Below are positions 1-5,991 of a DNA stretch of 9,503 nucleotides, piece after piece. The DNA lies in the NCBI GenBank assembly GCA_020047775.1, contig JAIFNK010000237.1:1-9503 (forward strand), read 5' to 3'. A program made the position numbers and the translations under genes. This DNA is from Akkermansia sp. (lineage in GTDB: Bacteria > Verrucomicrobiota > Verrucomicrobiia > Verrucomicrobiales > Akkermansiaceae). Numbering within the stretch: the first letter of the stretch is position 1; each line of letters starts with the position of its first letter. Under the pieces are notes generated by a model that saw nothing but the letters and a program-made list of their open reading frames with translations, was not told the origin of the DNA and did not search any database.

Positions 1-64
1 AATGTTGACGAAACGAGCGGGCATTCCTTGGATACGCCGCATCGCTGGAAATACTTCGGAGAAG

Positions 65-93
65 TTGCTCTAAGTCCGACAGGCTGCTAGCAT
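65..93 (+). promoter_or_regulatory. candidate sigma70-like promoter, DUF134 gene
   Basis: A TTGCTC hexamer (65-70) and a TAGCAT hexamer (88-93) are separated by exactly 17 nt. Only 5 nt lie between the -10-like box and the ATG at 99. If this is the promoter, transcription would start at or next to the ATG, giving a leaderless mRNA, which agrees with the lack of a Shine-Dalgarno sequence. The hexamers match consensus only partly (4 of 6 at most), so this is an inference supported mainly by the identical arrangement ahead of the next gene. Confidence 0.35.
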
Positions 94-98
94 GCGTC

Positions 99-437
99 AT
101 GGCACGTCCGCATTGTCCCCGCCGAATCGCCGATCTTCCTGGTGTGGTTTTTTTTAAGCCCGCAGGGATCCCCTTGCGTGATCTTGAAGAACGGATTCTT
201 CCTCTCGACCAATTCGAGGCCTTGCGCCTCGCCGATGTGGAGGGCCTGCCGCAAATCGACGCCGCACGCCGAATGGGAATTTCCCGCCAAACTTTCAGCC
301 GGATTCTCGCTTGTGCGCGCCAGACGGTGGCCACTTGCATGACGCAAGGCATGGCAATCCGCATCGAGGGAGGGGTGGTCCACCTCGACACTAAACCCAA
401 GCCGCGTAAGAACCGCAGCAAAGATCCGTCCGCCTGA
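99..437 (+). CDS. DUF134/UPF0251 family HTH DNA-binding protein
   Basis: This 112-residue protein belongs to the DUF134 (UPF0251) family, small predicted DNA-binding proteins of unknown target found mostly in anaerobes and metal-metabolism neighbourhoods. Visible family hallmarks are the N-terminal MARP..PR motif, the FFKPAGIPLRDLEE block (residues 18-31), the LDQFEALRLAD block (36-46) and a helix-turn-helix at about 48-76 containing AARRMGISRQTFSRIL. Family members end in a segment like AIRIEGG (86-92); the tail after it is basic and probably disordered. Length is normal for the family. The ATG at 99 gives the canonical N terminus, while the nearby ATG at 92 is in another frame. No Shine-Dalgarno is present. 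A NifX-type protein follows 46 nt downstream, the common partner, so it may regulate or act with that gene. The regulatory role is inferred. Confidence 0.88.
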   Translation: MARPHCPRRIADLPGVVFFKPAGIPLRDLEERILPLDQFEALRLADVEGLPQIDAARRMGISRQTFSRILACARQTVATCMTQGMAIRIEGGVVHLDTKPKPRKNRSKDPSA

Positions 438-448
438 GGGAATTGTCC

Positions 449-477
449 TTGCCGGTCCGTCGTTTTGGGTATATGCT
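449..477 (+). promoter_or_regulatory. candidate sigma70-like promoter, NifX-type gene
   Basis: TTGCCG (449-454) and TATGCT (472-477) are 17 nt apart, and the ATG at 484 follows 6 nt after the -10-like box. Spacing and position relative to the start codon almost exactly repeat those of the DUF134 gene, again predicting a leaderless or near-leaderless transcript. If active, the second gene could be expressed independently of the first despite the short 46-nt gap. Confidence 0.35.
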
Positions 478-483
478 CATAAC

Positions 484-843
484 ATGACTGCGATTCGAAC
501 CCGCATCCGATTGGCGGTTGCCGAGGAGATTAGTGAAGACACGCTTGCTCCGCGCCTCGGCCGGGCAGTGAGATTCGCGTTGTTCGATGCGGACGGGGAA
601 GATGCACGTGGTCCGTTTTACCGCGTGAGGCATGACGATCCCGGGAAGGACTGTGACGAGCATGCCGAACTTGCATCCCTACTGCACGATTGCCAGGTGG
701 TGATTGCCGGGTCCACCGGACCGCGCATGACACGGCGTCTGCGGGATCTCGGAATCCAAGTGGTGGCAACCCCGGAGAGAAGCTCCGCCGCGCAGTTGGT
801 CGGACGTTATCTTGTGGGGACACTTGAAAGGAACAACCCATGA
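484..843 (+). CDS. NifX/NifB-C-terminal-type (PF02579) small protein
   Basis: This 119-residue protein resembles the dinitrogenase iron-molybdenum cofactor biosynthesis fold (NifX, NafY C-terminal and NifB C-terminal domains), an RNase-H-like fold that binds or carries metal-sulfur cofactors. Recognisable elements are the first strand RIRLAVA (8-13), the A-P-R-LGRA-RFALFD segment (22-35) typical of the family, the acidic/His/Cys turn around DCDEH (56-60), and the V-IAGSTGPRMTRRLRDLGIQVVAT block (72-96), where family members usually have GG.G....L...GI. Length is typical of stand-alone members. It follows a DUF134 gene, a frequent partner. No nif structural genes are in view, so a role in nitrogen fixation should not be assumed; a general Fe-S or heterometal role is more likely. 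No Shine-Dalgarno precedes the ATG. Downstream, 844-1010 contains only a weak GC hairpin (892-905) and no gene I can support. Confidence 0.82.
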   Translation: MTAIRTRIRLAVAEEISEDTLAPRLGRAVRFALFDADGEDARGPFYRVRHDDPGKDCDEHAELASLLHDCQVVIAGSTGPRMTRRLRDLGIQVVATPERSSAAQLVGRYLVGTLERNNP

Positions 844-1010
844 AGGTGGAGATCCGGTCACCGTGCTAAACGACAATCCGCCACGCTTGCACCCGCCGGG
901 GCGGGGCGGACCCGAAAATTTCCACATCATGGTGGCCATCGATTTTCCCTCGCAGGACTGATCTGTTGGTCACGATTCATCTTTTTTCAAATCCAAACCA
1001 TCCCAAAACC

Positions 1011-1277
1011 ATGACACGACAGGAAATTCTCGACCTCTATTTCATCGAAGCGCGGCACAAGCTCATTGACGTCGCCGCGTTTCTTGACCGGGCGGCTCGC
1101 GCAGAAGGTGTGGATGATTTCCGCATGAAGGCGTTTCACCAGGCGATGGAGGAACTCAGCAAAGATGAGCCCCATGCCGCCAAACGCGTGCTGCTCGCTT
1201 TCAGTGATCCCACGCAAGAACCAATCCCCACCGCCACCACCCAAGGTGCCTGCGGTGCATGGCCCGGTGCCAAATGA
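1011..1277 (+). CDS. conserved-looking small protein of unknown function, TatD partner
   Basis: This 88-residue soluble protein has no signal peptide or membrane segment. I do not assign it to a named family. The N-terminal half is predicted helical (residues 2-30, [26 protein letters not shown]); a second helix-rich part spans about 35-63 ([19 protein letters not shown]...[11 protein letters not shown]), and the protein ends in a short motif-like tail ([17 protein letters not shown], 70-86) that looks like a conserved contact segment rather than a random terminus. I chose the ATG at 1011 over an in-frame TTG at 966 because the extra 15 residues look non-coding and the 36 nt before 1011 contain no G, as in other leaders here. 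The TatD-like hydrolase starts 32 nt after its stop, so the two are probably cotranscribed and may work together. Function unknown. Confidence 0.72.
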   Translation: MTRQEILDLYFIEARHKLIDVAAFLDRAARAEGVDDFRMKAFHQAMEELSKDEPHAAKRVLLAFSDPTQEPIPTATTQGACGAWPGAK

Positions 1278-1280
1278 TCT

Positions 1281-1308
1281 CTAATTACCAATCTCCAATC
1301 TCCATTTC
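1281..1308 (+). repeat. four-unit heptamer tract in the leader of the TatD-like gene
   Basis: The 28 nt just before the ATG at 1310 read as four 7-nt units: CTAATTA, CCAATCT, CCAATCT and CCATTTC, the middle two identical. The whole gap between the two genes (1277-1309) contains no G. The tract takes the place of a ribosome-binding site. Its period and position match the tract ahead of threonyl-tRNA synthetase, although the unit sequence differs. Confidence 0.6.
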
Positions 1309-1309
1309 C

Positions 1310-2110
1310 ATGCGTTATATCGAACCTCACGCCCACATGGTCAGCCGCACCACCGACGATTACGTCAGCATGGTGGCCACCGGTTGTGCCGCCGTTTGTG
1401 AACCCGCTTTCTGGGCGGGCTATGACCGGAATTCCGCCGATGGCTTCCGGGACTATTTCCTCCAGCTCACCGACTACGAACCGAAACGCGCGGCCAAGTT
1501 CAACTTGCCGCATTTCTGCTGGCTCTGCATCAATCCCAAGGAATCCGAGGATGTCGGACTCGCCAAGGACGTGCTGGCTCTGATTCCCGAATTCATCGAC
1601 CGACCGAACGTGCTTGGCATCGGTGAGATCGGCCTCAACAAAAACAGCCGCAACGAACTGGAGGTGCTTGAAATGCACATCGACCTAGCAGCCCGCCACG
1701 ATCAACTCATTCTCGTCCACACGCCGCATTTGGAGGACAAATTCAAAGGGACCCGGCTGACACTGGATGCCTTGACAAACAACCCGGCCATCAAACCAGA
1801 ACGCGTCATCATCGATCACGTCGAAGAACATACCGTGGGCATGGTTTTAGACGCCGGATTCTGGGCGGGGATGACGCTTTATCCAGGATCGAAATGCTCA
1901 CCGGCTAGAGCCATCGACATCGTGGAAACCTATAGCGCCGAACGGCTGTGGATGAACAGCGCCTGCGATTGGGGCGTGAGCATTCCGCTGTCCATTCCTT
2001 ACACTGCCATGGAAATGCGCAGGCGTGGCCACAGTGCGGAGGCGGTGGATCGCCTGATCTATCAGAACCCGCTCGCATTTCTCAGCCAGTGTCCGAAGTT
2101 CAAACTGTGA
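1310..2110 (+). CDS. TatD-like metal-dependent hydrolase
   Basis: This 266-residue TIM-barrel amidohydrolase-superfamily protein is related to TatD. Predicted metal ligands are all in order: the HxH of PHAHM (H7, H9) on strand 1, E106 in GIGEIGLN, H137 in LVHTPH, H170 in IIDHVEEH and D220 in SACDWG. This argues for a catalytically competent hydrolase binding two divalent metal ions. TatD proteins are mostly Mg-dependent DNases or phosphohydrolases, but this one is divergent (PAFWAGYDR and the long region at 31-70), so its substrate is unknown. TatD-like EboB proteins of the ebo clusters are one comparison, but no other ebo genes are visible. The ATG at 1310 is preferred to the upstream ATG at 1259 because the first 17 extra residues encode the heptamer leader and overlap the previous gene. 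It is probably an operon with the 88-residue gene upstream and converges on the ilvD remnant. Confidence 0.82.
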   Translation: MRYIEPHAHMVSRTTDDYVSMVATGCAAVCEPAFWAGYDRNSADGFRDYFLQLTDYEPKRAAKFNLPHFCWLCINPKESEDVGLAKDVLALIPEFIDRPNVLGIGEIGLNKNSRNELEVLEMHIDLAARHDQLILVHTPHLEDKFKGTRLTLDALTNNPAIKPERVIIDHVEEHTVGMVLDAGFWAGMTLYPGSKCSPARAIDIVETYSAERLWMNSACDWGVSIPLSIPYTAMEMRRRGHSAEAVDRLIYQNPLAFLSQCPKFKL

Positions 2111-2465
2111 ACGCGTGAAGTCTCTCGATTCGCTCTTGATTTCGGGGGCAGTCAGCGACGGTCATAGACACGACGCTACAGGTGATGGCCCCACCTGTGG
2201 CGGCTTCCGGCGAGACGTGGCCGATGGAAAGCCCCGAGGTGCCGCCGAAAAAGCGACCGTCCGTGATGAGGGCGCAGGCTTTGCCGAGGGCCATGGACTT
2301 CAGGTAGGATGTCGGATAGAGCATTTCCTGTATGCCGGGTCCGGAGTGGTGATGTCGAAACGGTTGATGGCTTCTGCCAGAGTCATGCCATCCGCGCGTT
2401 TTACCGGGCCATCCACCAGTCCGGCGGCTTGTAGTTCGCCGAGGATGCGCCGATTGCCTGGGGCA
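2111..2465 (-). pseudogene. ilvD: ilvD (dihydroxy-acid dehydratase) fragment, internally deleted
   Basis: On the minus strand, two separate parts of the C-terminal half of dihydroxy-acid dehydratase can be read. Part one (about 2465-2343) encodes a segment ending [12 protein letters not shown]...[19 protein letters not shown], matching the region of E. coli IlvD around GILGELDRAGLL. Part two (about 2342-2185), in a different frame, encodes [17 protein letters not shown], then [15 protein letters not shown] and [19 protein letters not shown], nearly identical to the conserved C-terminal block. The roughly 100 residues normally between the parts are missing and the frames do not join. The conserved TDGRFSGG motif reads TDGRFFGG, replacing the serine regarded as the catalytic base. 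Beyond GGAI the similarity fades and the open frame runs into the TatD-like gene. The first part begins right at the stop codon of the receptor gene. This is a dead relic of branched-chain amino-acid and pantothenate biosynthesis; a functional copy is presumably elsewhere. Confidence 0.88.
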
Positions 2466-4544
2466 TCAGAACTCCCAGGAAACCGAACCGTAGGCGAAGC
2501 GCCCGGCGCTTGGAATCCGCTCGCCTACCGCTAGATCGCCCCCGGACACGCGATTGACGCCGCCGAGATGATCGGCGTAGCGCTTGTCCAACAGGTTCTC
2601 GACTCCGACTTCCACGCGCAGGATTTTGGCGAAAACTTTCGCGAGGCGGAGGTTTAGAATGCCATAGCCGGGACTCGGAGTCTCACCCTGAATATCGGAA
2701 ACGTGGTTTTGGTCATCCGCCCAGACGCATTCGAGGTGGCTCTCCCAGGTTTCATGCCGGTAGGCGAGATCGACGATCCCCCGGAGCGGCGCGATTCGAT
2801 AGAGCTCGTCGCCGGTTTCCTTGTTCCTCCCGCGCACATAACTGATGGAAGAGTCGATTGAGAAATCCGAACTGATGGCGTAGCTGCCGGCCAGTTCCAA
2901 ACCATAGAGTTCCGCGCGTTCGATATTCTGATATTGCAGCACCGGCTGCTTTGCCGCATCGAGACGTGCCAGTGGCATGCCCTGGATGTAATCATTCACG
3001 CTTTGATAGAACGGAGTGACTTCCGCGCTCCATCCCTCGCCGCGTTTCTCAAGTCCGAGTCCGACTCGGAACGAGATTTCGGGATCAAGGTCGAGGTTTC
3101 CGAGATAAGTCCGGCCATCGGCAAGACCCGCGCTGGCGTTGAGCGGAGTCCACAGATAACGTTCCACCAGCGATGGCGCGCGGCTGTTGAGGGCGAGGGC
3201 CAGCTCGATGGTGCTGCTTTCATCCGGATCGAAACTCACGGCCGCCGCAGCAGCCGGCAGCACGTCCGTGAACGAGCGGTCGGCGGCGTTGAACGCGTTC
3301 TGGTCGGCGAGGATCATCGCCTGGGCGGGCGGTGGCGGCAGGATCTGGTTGCTAACAGGATCCGCGTCGCTGGACACCACGTCGCCACGCAGTCCGATGC
3401 GGGTGGTCCATTGGTCTGTCCAGTCCTGTTCCCAATCGATGTAGGTGCCGATGCGGCTGCGTTCGTTGTCGTTGAACGTGTCGCGCTTCATGCCGGTGGC
3501 GATTGCGATCTGCTCAGCGTCGAACTCATTGCCATGCAGATCAATGCCGACACGCAGTTTGGTTTCGCCCCGCGGCAGCAACACGTCGCTTCTCCAGCCG
3601 TAATCCCGGCTGGAAGAGGGGGCTTCCATCGCCATGCCTGCCGGCGGGATGGGAGTCTGGCGCAGCGAGTAGTTGTCCATCATGTGATCGATGTCATGCA
3701 CGTAGAGCCGGCTTTCCAAAGTCCCCCACTCGAATTTTTCCTGTTGGGTGAGGCCGAATTTCCACGCATCATCCTTGATCATGTCCATCGGCAGCGCGGG
3801 CGTCCCAGCATCGCGGGTGGCGGAAAATCCGGCATCCACGGAGATGTAGCCGCCCTTCGTCCGCCACGCGCCGATGAGTTCCTGGTGGGTCGTATCGTAA
3901 CCGCTATCCGCCACCTTGCCGCCTGCATACCGGAGATCGTCGGCCGTCGCGGCGGATCCACGGTATTGGAAGGAGGTGTCGCCCTGAGCGAATACGAGAT
4001 CGGCAGTCGCCATCGCTGCATCCTGGCTGCCGGTGAACGATGCGCCGAGTTTTCCCCGGAACAAGGACGCCGCACCATCCGGGAATACCGGGTCCGGCCG
4101 GTCGAAGCTCAACGAGCCGCCGATGTAATCACCGCCGACACTAACCGGAGAGATTCCGGCATACAAACCGATCAAGTCGCCGGTGCCGGCGGCGGCATAG
4201 TGGAGCGGCGGATCCATGTGGTTCGGGCAAGCCGGCGTGATGGTCATGCCATCCACGCGCACCGCCACACGATCGCCCGACAGGCCGCGGATTTGGACGA
4301 TGCCGGTTTGCGGGCCGTTGCGCACGACAGCCGCGCCCGGCAGCTTGCGGATCAAGGCGGCGGCATCCGCGTTTCGCAGATGATCGGAGCCGACGATGGT
4401 TTCACTGAGGCTCCATGGTTGAATAACGCTGCGGCCCTCAACGATCAGCGGGTCGAGCAGTTGGGGTTGTTGTTGGGCGTGGGAAAACGTTGTAAGAAAG
4501 CAGGCCAGCGTGGTGCTGGAAAATTGGTGATAGATTGGTTTCAT
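2466..4544 (-). CDS. TonB-dependent outer-membrane receptor, OprC/NosA copper type
   Basis: This 692-residue outer-membrane receptor starts with a signal peptide (MKPIYHQF... to SHA, cleavage near residue 23), followed by a TonB-box-like DPLIVEG (31-37), a plug domain (about 45-150: LRKLPGA-type segment, VQIRGLSGDRVAVRVDGM, then GGSLSF) and a long beta-barrel ending in the aromatic terminus SVSWEF expected for Bam-inserted barrels. The plug carries ACPNHMDPP with C106 and M110, and the barrel has DHMMDNYSLR with H287 and M289. These reproduce the CxxxM plus HxM copper site described for Pseudomonas OprC, so copper import is the best prediction, energised by TonB-ExbBD. I chose the ATG at 4544 because it begins the signal peptide; the in-frame ATG at 4613 adds 23 non-signal residues. 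The leader (4545-4578) has one G in 34 nt and no Shine-Dalgarno. The HPCxxC protein gene lies 156 nt upstream on the same strand. Confidence 0.88.
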   Translation of the reverse strand: MKPIYHQFSSTTLACFLTTFSHAQQQPQLLDPLIVEGRSVIQPWSLSETIVGSDHLRNADAAALIRKLPGAAVVRNGPQTGIVQIRGLSGDRVAVRVDGMTITPACPNHMDPPLHYAAAGTGDLIGLYAGISPVSVGGDYIGGSLSFDRPDPVFPDGAASLFRGKLGASFTGSQDAAMATADLVFAQGDTSFQYRGSAATADDLRYAGGKVADSGYDTTHQELIGAWRTKGGYISVDAGFSATRDAGTPALPMDMIKDDAWKFGLTQQEKFEWGTLESRLYVHDIDHMMDNYSLRQTPIPPAGMAMEAPSSSRDYGWRSDVLLPRGETKLRVGIDLHGNEFDAEQIAIATGMKRDTFNDNERSRIGTYIDWEQDWTDQWTTRIGLRGDVVSSDADPVSNQILPPPPAQAMILADQNAFNAADRSFTDVLPAAAAAVSFDPDESSTIELALALNSRAPSLVERYLWTPLNASAGLADGRTYLGNLDLDPEISFRVGLGLEKRGEGWSAEVTPFYQSVNDYIQGMPLARLDAAKQPVLQYQNIERAELYGLELAGSYAISSDFSIDSSISYVRGRNKETGDELYRIAPLRGIVDLAYRHETWESHLECVWADDQNHVSDIQGETPSPGYGILNLRLAKVFAKILRVEVGVENLLDKRYADHLGGVNRVSGGDLAVGERIPSAGRFAYGSVSWEF

Positions 4545-4700
4545 GATAGTATCAAAGTTGAATGTGAATGGGTATGGGCTGACAAGGGCCGGACCCGCCG
4601 CATCGTCCGCCACGGCGGCGGTGATGCTCTCAACACCCCACTCGTTTCAAAAAACGTCAGGGGCCGGTTTGGCGGCGGAAGTCCGGGCTGATGGATGACA

Positions 4701-5117
4701 TCAAGCCCGTTGGGGGGGCGGCAATACCGGCGAATCCTTGCCGCGCCCCGGAGTCCGGGTCGTTGCGGTGGCGAGACTGTTTTTCAAACAATCGCTGCCG
4801 GAATCGTGAGGAACTACGAGGCGGGTCGCCGTCACCATTTCACCCCAGGTGACACGGATGGGTTTCTTCTCCTGTTGTGAATTCTGCGGATCCCCCTTGC
4901 CCTCGTTTTTGCGGAGAGCTTGGGCCTGTGTGCACATCTTGCAGGGATGTCGGCCATCGAAAGTTTCAGTCACACCGCGAACCAGGCCGTTTTGCAGGGT
5001 GTAGCTAACGAGCATTCCCGTCCATGCCACCTCCTGCACCAGCATCGCCGGACCTTGCATCAGCAGGATCAGACTCACGGCGCAAAGCCGCTTCAGCCAT
5101 GACTTGATTCGAAACAT
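4701..5117 (-). CDS. small exported or membrane-anchored protein with HPCxxC motif
   Basis: This 138-residue protein has a basic N terminus (MFRIKSWLKR) and one hydrophobic helix at about 11-32, an export signal or membrane anchor. A short soluble domain follows, with FDGRHPCKMC at 53-62 (H57, C59, C62), a CxxC plus histidine arrangement suited to soft-metal binding or thiol chemistry. After residue 65 it is charged and low in complexity, ending in a Pro-rich tail. Small proteins with an HPCxxC segment beside copper-type TonB receptors are familiar to me from Gram-negative genomes, but I cannot name a Pfam family. The receptor gene starts 156 nt downstream in the same direction, supporting a joint role in copper uptake or periplasmic handling. 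I used the ATG at 5117 because it gives the basic-plus-hydrophobic start; an ATG at 5177 would translate through the hairpin at 5128-5168. No Shine-Dalgarno is visible. Confidence 0.7.
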   Translation of the reverse strand: MFRIKSWLKRLCAVSLILLMQGPAMLVQEVAWTGMLVSYTLQNGLVRGVTETFDGRHPCKMCTQAQALRKNEGKGDPQNSQQEKKPIRVTWGEMVTATRLVVPHDSGSDCLKNSLATATTRTPGRGKDSPVLPPPQRA

Positions 5118-5121
5118 CGGG

Positions 5122-5168
5122 AAAAGCCCGTCGGGCACTCTGGCTTGGAGAGTGAAACCGCCCGACGG
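5122..5168 (-). terminator. terminator-like hairpin abutting the HPCxxC gene start
   Basis: Read on the minus strand, CCGTCGGG (5168-5161) pairs perfectly with CCCGACGG (5135-5128), and inside it CACTCT (5154-5149) pairs with AGAGTG (5141-5136). The loop is CCAAGCC, and a 6-nt one-sided bulge (CGGTTT, 5160-5155) separates the stems. The 14-bp structure is followed by GC and then TTTT (5125-5122), like an intrinsic terminator. The ATG of the HPCxxC gene is only 4 nt beyond the T run. It could terminate transcription from the DUF4870 gene or act as a regulatory leader (attenuator) for the copper-type genes. Folding was judged by eye. Confidence 0.6.
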
Positions 5169-5276
5169 TGGCCGCATCGCATTTCGCGCTCAATACCGGG
5201 CGTTTCCTACTACAAGGCGCCGAAGGAGCTTCACATTCCTTCTCCGCGGATTACTCGGGCTCCATCAGATTCCGCC

Positions 5277-5612
5277 TCATTTCAGGAATTCAATGGTCCA
5301 CGGATGCTTGAACGGCTCCCGATTCGCCGCTTTGAGGATCGAGATGATGTCGATGACAACCCAGGCGATAAATCCCAGTCCGCAGGAAGCGATGCTCCAC
5401 AGCGTCCAGGACAGGTTGAAGTTAAGCACTCTTTTCCCCTCCGCATCGACTTCCGGGATCGTGTCCTTTTTGACCAACCACAAAACCAACGGACCTGCAA
5501 TATGGCCGAGGGGAAATACAAACGCGGCCAGTGAGAGCAACTCCATATAGAGGCGCCAGTTGGTGGCCGCGGGAGAAACAGGCAGGTTGGGATTCGGGGT
5601 CTCGGTGTTCAT
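5277..5612 (-). CDS. DUF4870 (Tic20-like) small membrane protein
   Basis: This 111-residue integral membrane protein is recognisable as DUF4870. Diagnostic stretches are FVFPLGHIAGPLVLWLVKKD (31-50), the central EVDAEGKRVLNFNLSW (54-69) and the C-terminal REPFKHPWTIEFLK (98-111), where the family has the pattern A..G..Y.YP.TI.FI. Hydrophobic segments lie at about 22-48 and 68-94, with a soluble Pro/Asn-rich N terminus. Length is normal. Function is unknown; family members are widespread and distantly resemble Tic20. The ATG at 5612 is the only sensible start. The leader has one G in its last 22 nt and no Shine-Dalgarno. It is the first gene of the minus-strand block, but the hairpin at 5128-5168 probably separates its transcription from the copper-type genes. 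Confidence 0.85.
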   Translation of the reverse strand: MNTETPNPNLPVSPAATNWRLYMELLSLAAFVFPLGHIAGPLVLWLVKKDTIPEVDAEGKRVLNFNLSWTLWSIASCGLGFIAWVVIDIISILKAANREPFKHPWTIEFLK

Positions 5613-5642
5613 GGCGGATTTTGAAGGTTGGATTCTGCTGTC

Positions 5643-5670
5643 AGTCTAGTGGTCCAGGCCGCGTTACCAA
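5643..5670 (-). promoter_or_regulatory. candidate promoter for the DUF4870 gene
   Basis: On the minus strand, TTGGTA (5670-5665) and TAGACT (5648-5643) are separated by 16 nt, each matching the sigma70 consensus at 4 of 6 positions. A start of transcription about 7 nt further on (near 5636) would give a leader of roughly 23 nt, coinciding with the G-poor stretch before the ATG at 5612. This is by-eye evidence only. Confidence 0.35.
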
Positions 5671-5991
5671 GGTTTTTTTGCGGGCGGCGGATGGGAGCGC
5701 GAACAAGCCAAGGATCGTTCAACCGCGAATGGGCAAAGATCGCAGAGGAGCGCAAAGGCGGATTCATTGAAACCATGGGTTTCCGGGCGTCCATTGGCGG
5801 ACTTTGATGCTTTGCGGTAAACTCTTTGAGGCGCGGACCCCAGGGTAGGGCTGGACGGCCACGATCTGAACGGCTACACAGGACCGGGTTGAGACACATG
5901 GCGAAGCAAGTCGCTTGAGCGGCTTGCCGGGCAGAAACGGTTCACGCCCGGCGTGATGCCAAAACCCAGGTTTTCCGATCCCATTGATACC
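5671..5991. other. gene-free divergent intergenic region
   Basis: With the DUF4870 leader and promoter candidate, this forms a 379-nt gap between two divergent genes. I see no plausible coding sequence: open frames here are short and lack protein-like composition. It holds a T run (5671-5677), the lone end of the palindromic element (5844-5860) and presumably the promoter of the FG-GAP gene, for which no convincing -35/-10 pair was found. The last 22 nt before the ATG at 5992 contain no Shine-Dalgarno. Confidence 0.6.
5844..5860 (+). repeat. solitary end of the GGTAGGGC element
   Basis: GGTAGGGCTGGACGGCC at this position matches the left end of the element at 7201 in 16 of 17 bases. The hairpin, purine-rich core and opposite terminus are not present nearby. 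It is best read as a remnant or a single REP-like unit. A 17-base match of this quality to a repeat in the same window is unlikely to be chance. Confidence 0.55.

Noticed and set aside
1..90. Open frame from the window edge to a TAG at 88-90 (29 codons), and another ending at 73
   Set aside because: Either could be the tail of an upstream gene, but the residues match no family I know and the two frames cannot be told apart without sequence to the left.
484..843. Evidence for a nitrogen-fixation island
   Set aside because: A lone NifX-type protein with a DUF134 partner is widespread in organisms that do not fix nitrogen; no nifHDK, nifE, nifN or nifB radical-SAM gene is present.
840..869. Nine-codon ORF overlapping the NifX-type stop codon by ATGA
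   Set aside because: Too short and without support; overlap of this kind occurs by chance, and no ribosome-binding signal is present.
892..905. CCCGC / GCGGG hairpin after the NifX-type gene as a terminator
   Set aside because: A 5-bp stem in GC-rich sequence without a T tract is expected by chance.
1136..1678. 180-codon minus-strand open frame
   Set aside because: Antisense to the 88-residue gene and the TatD-like gene, whose metal-ligand motifs establish the true strand.
2934..4691. 585-codon plus-strand open frame
   Set aside because: It lies opposite the TonB-dependent receptor, is rich in Arg, His and Ala as expected for an antisense shadow in GC-rich DNA, and has no recognisable domains.
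5222..5248. Small inverted repeat GAAGGA / TCCTTC downstream of the DUF4870 gene
   Set aside because: Only a 6-bp stem with a 9-nt loop and no T run; much weaker than the hairpin at 5128-5168.
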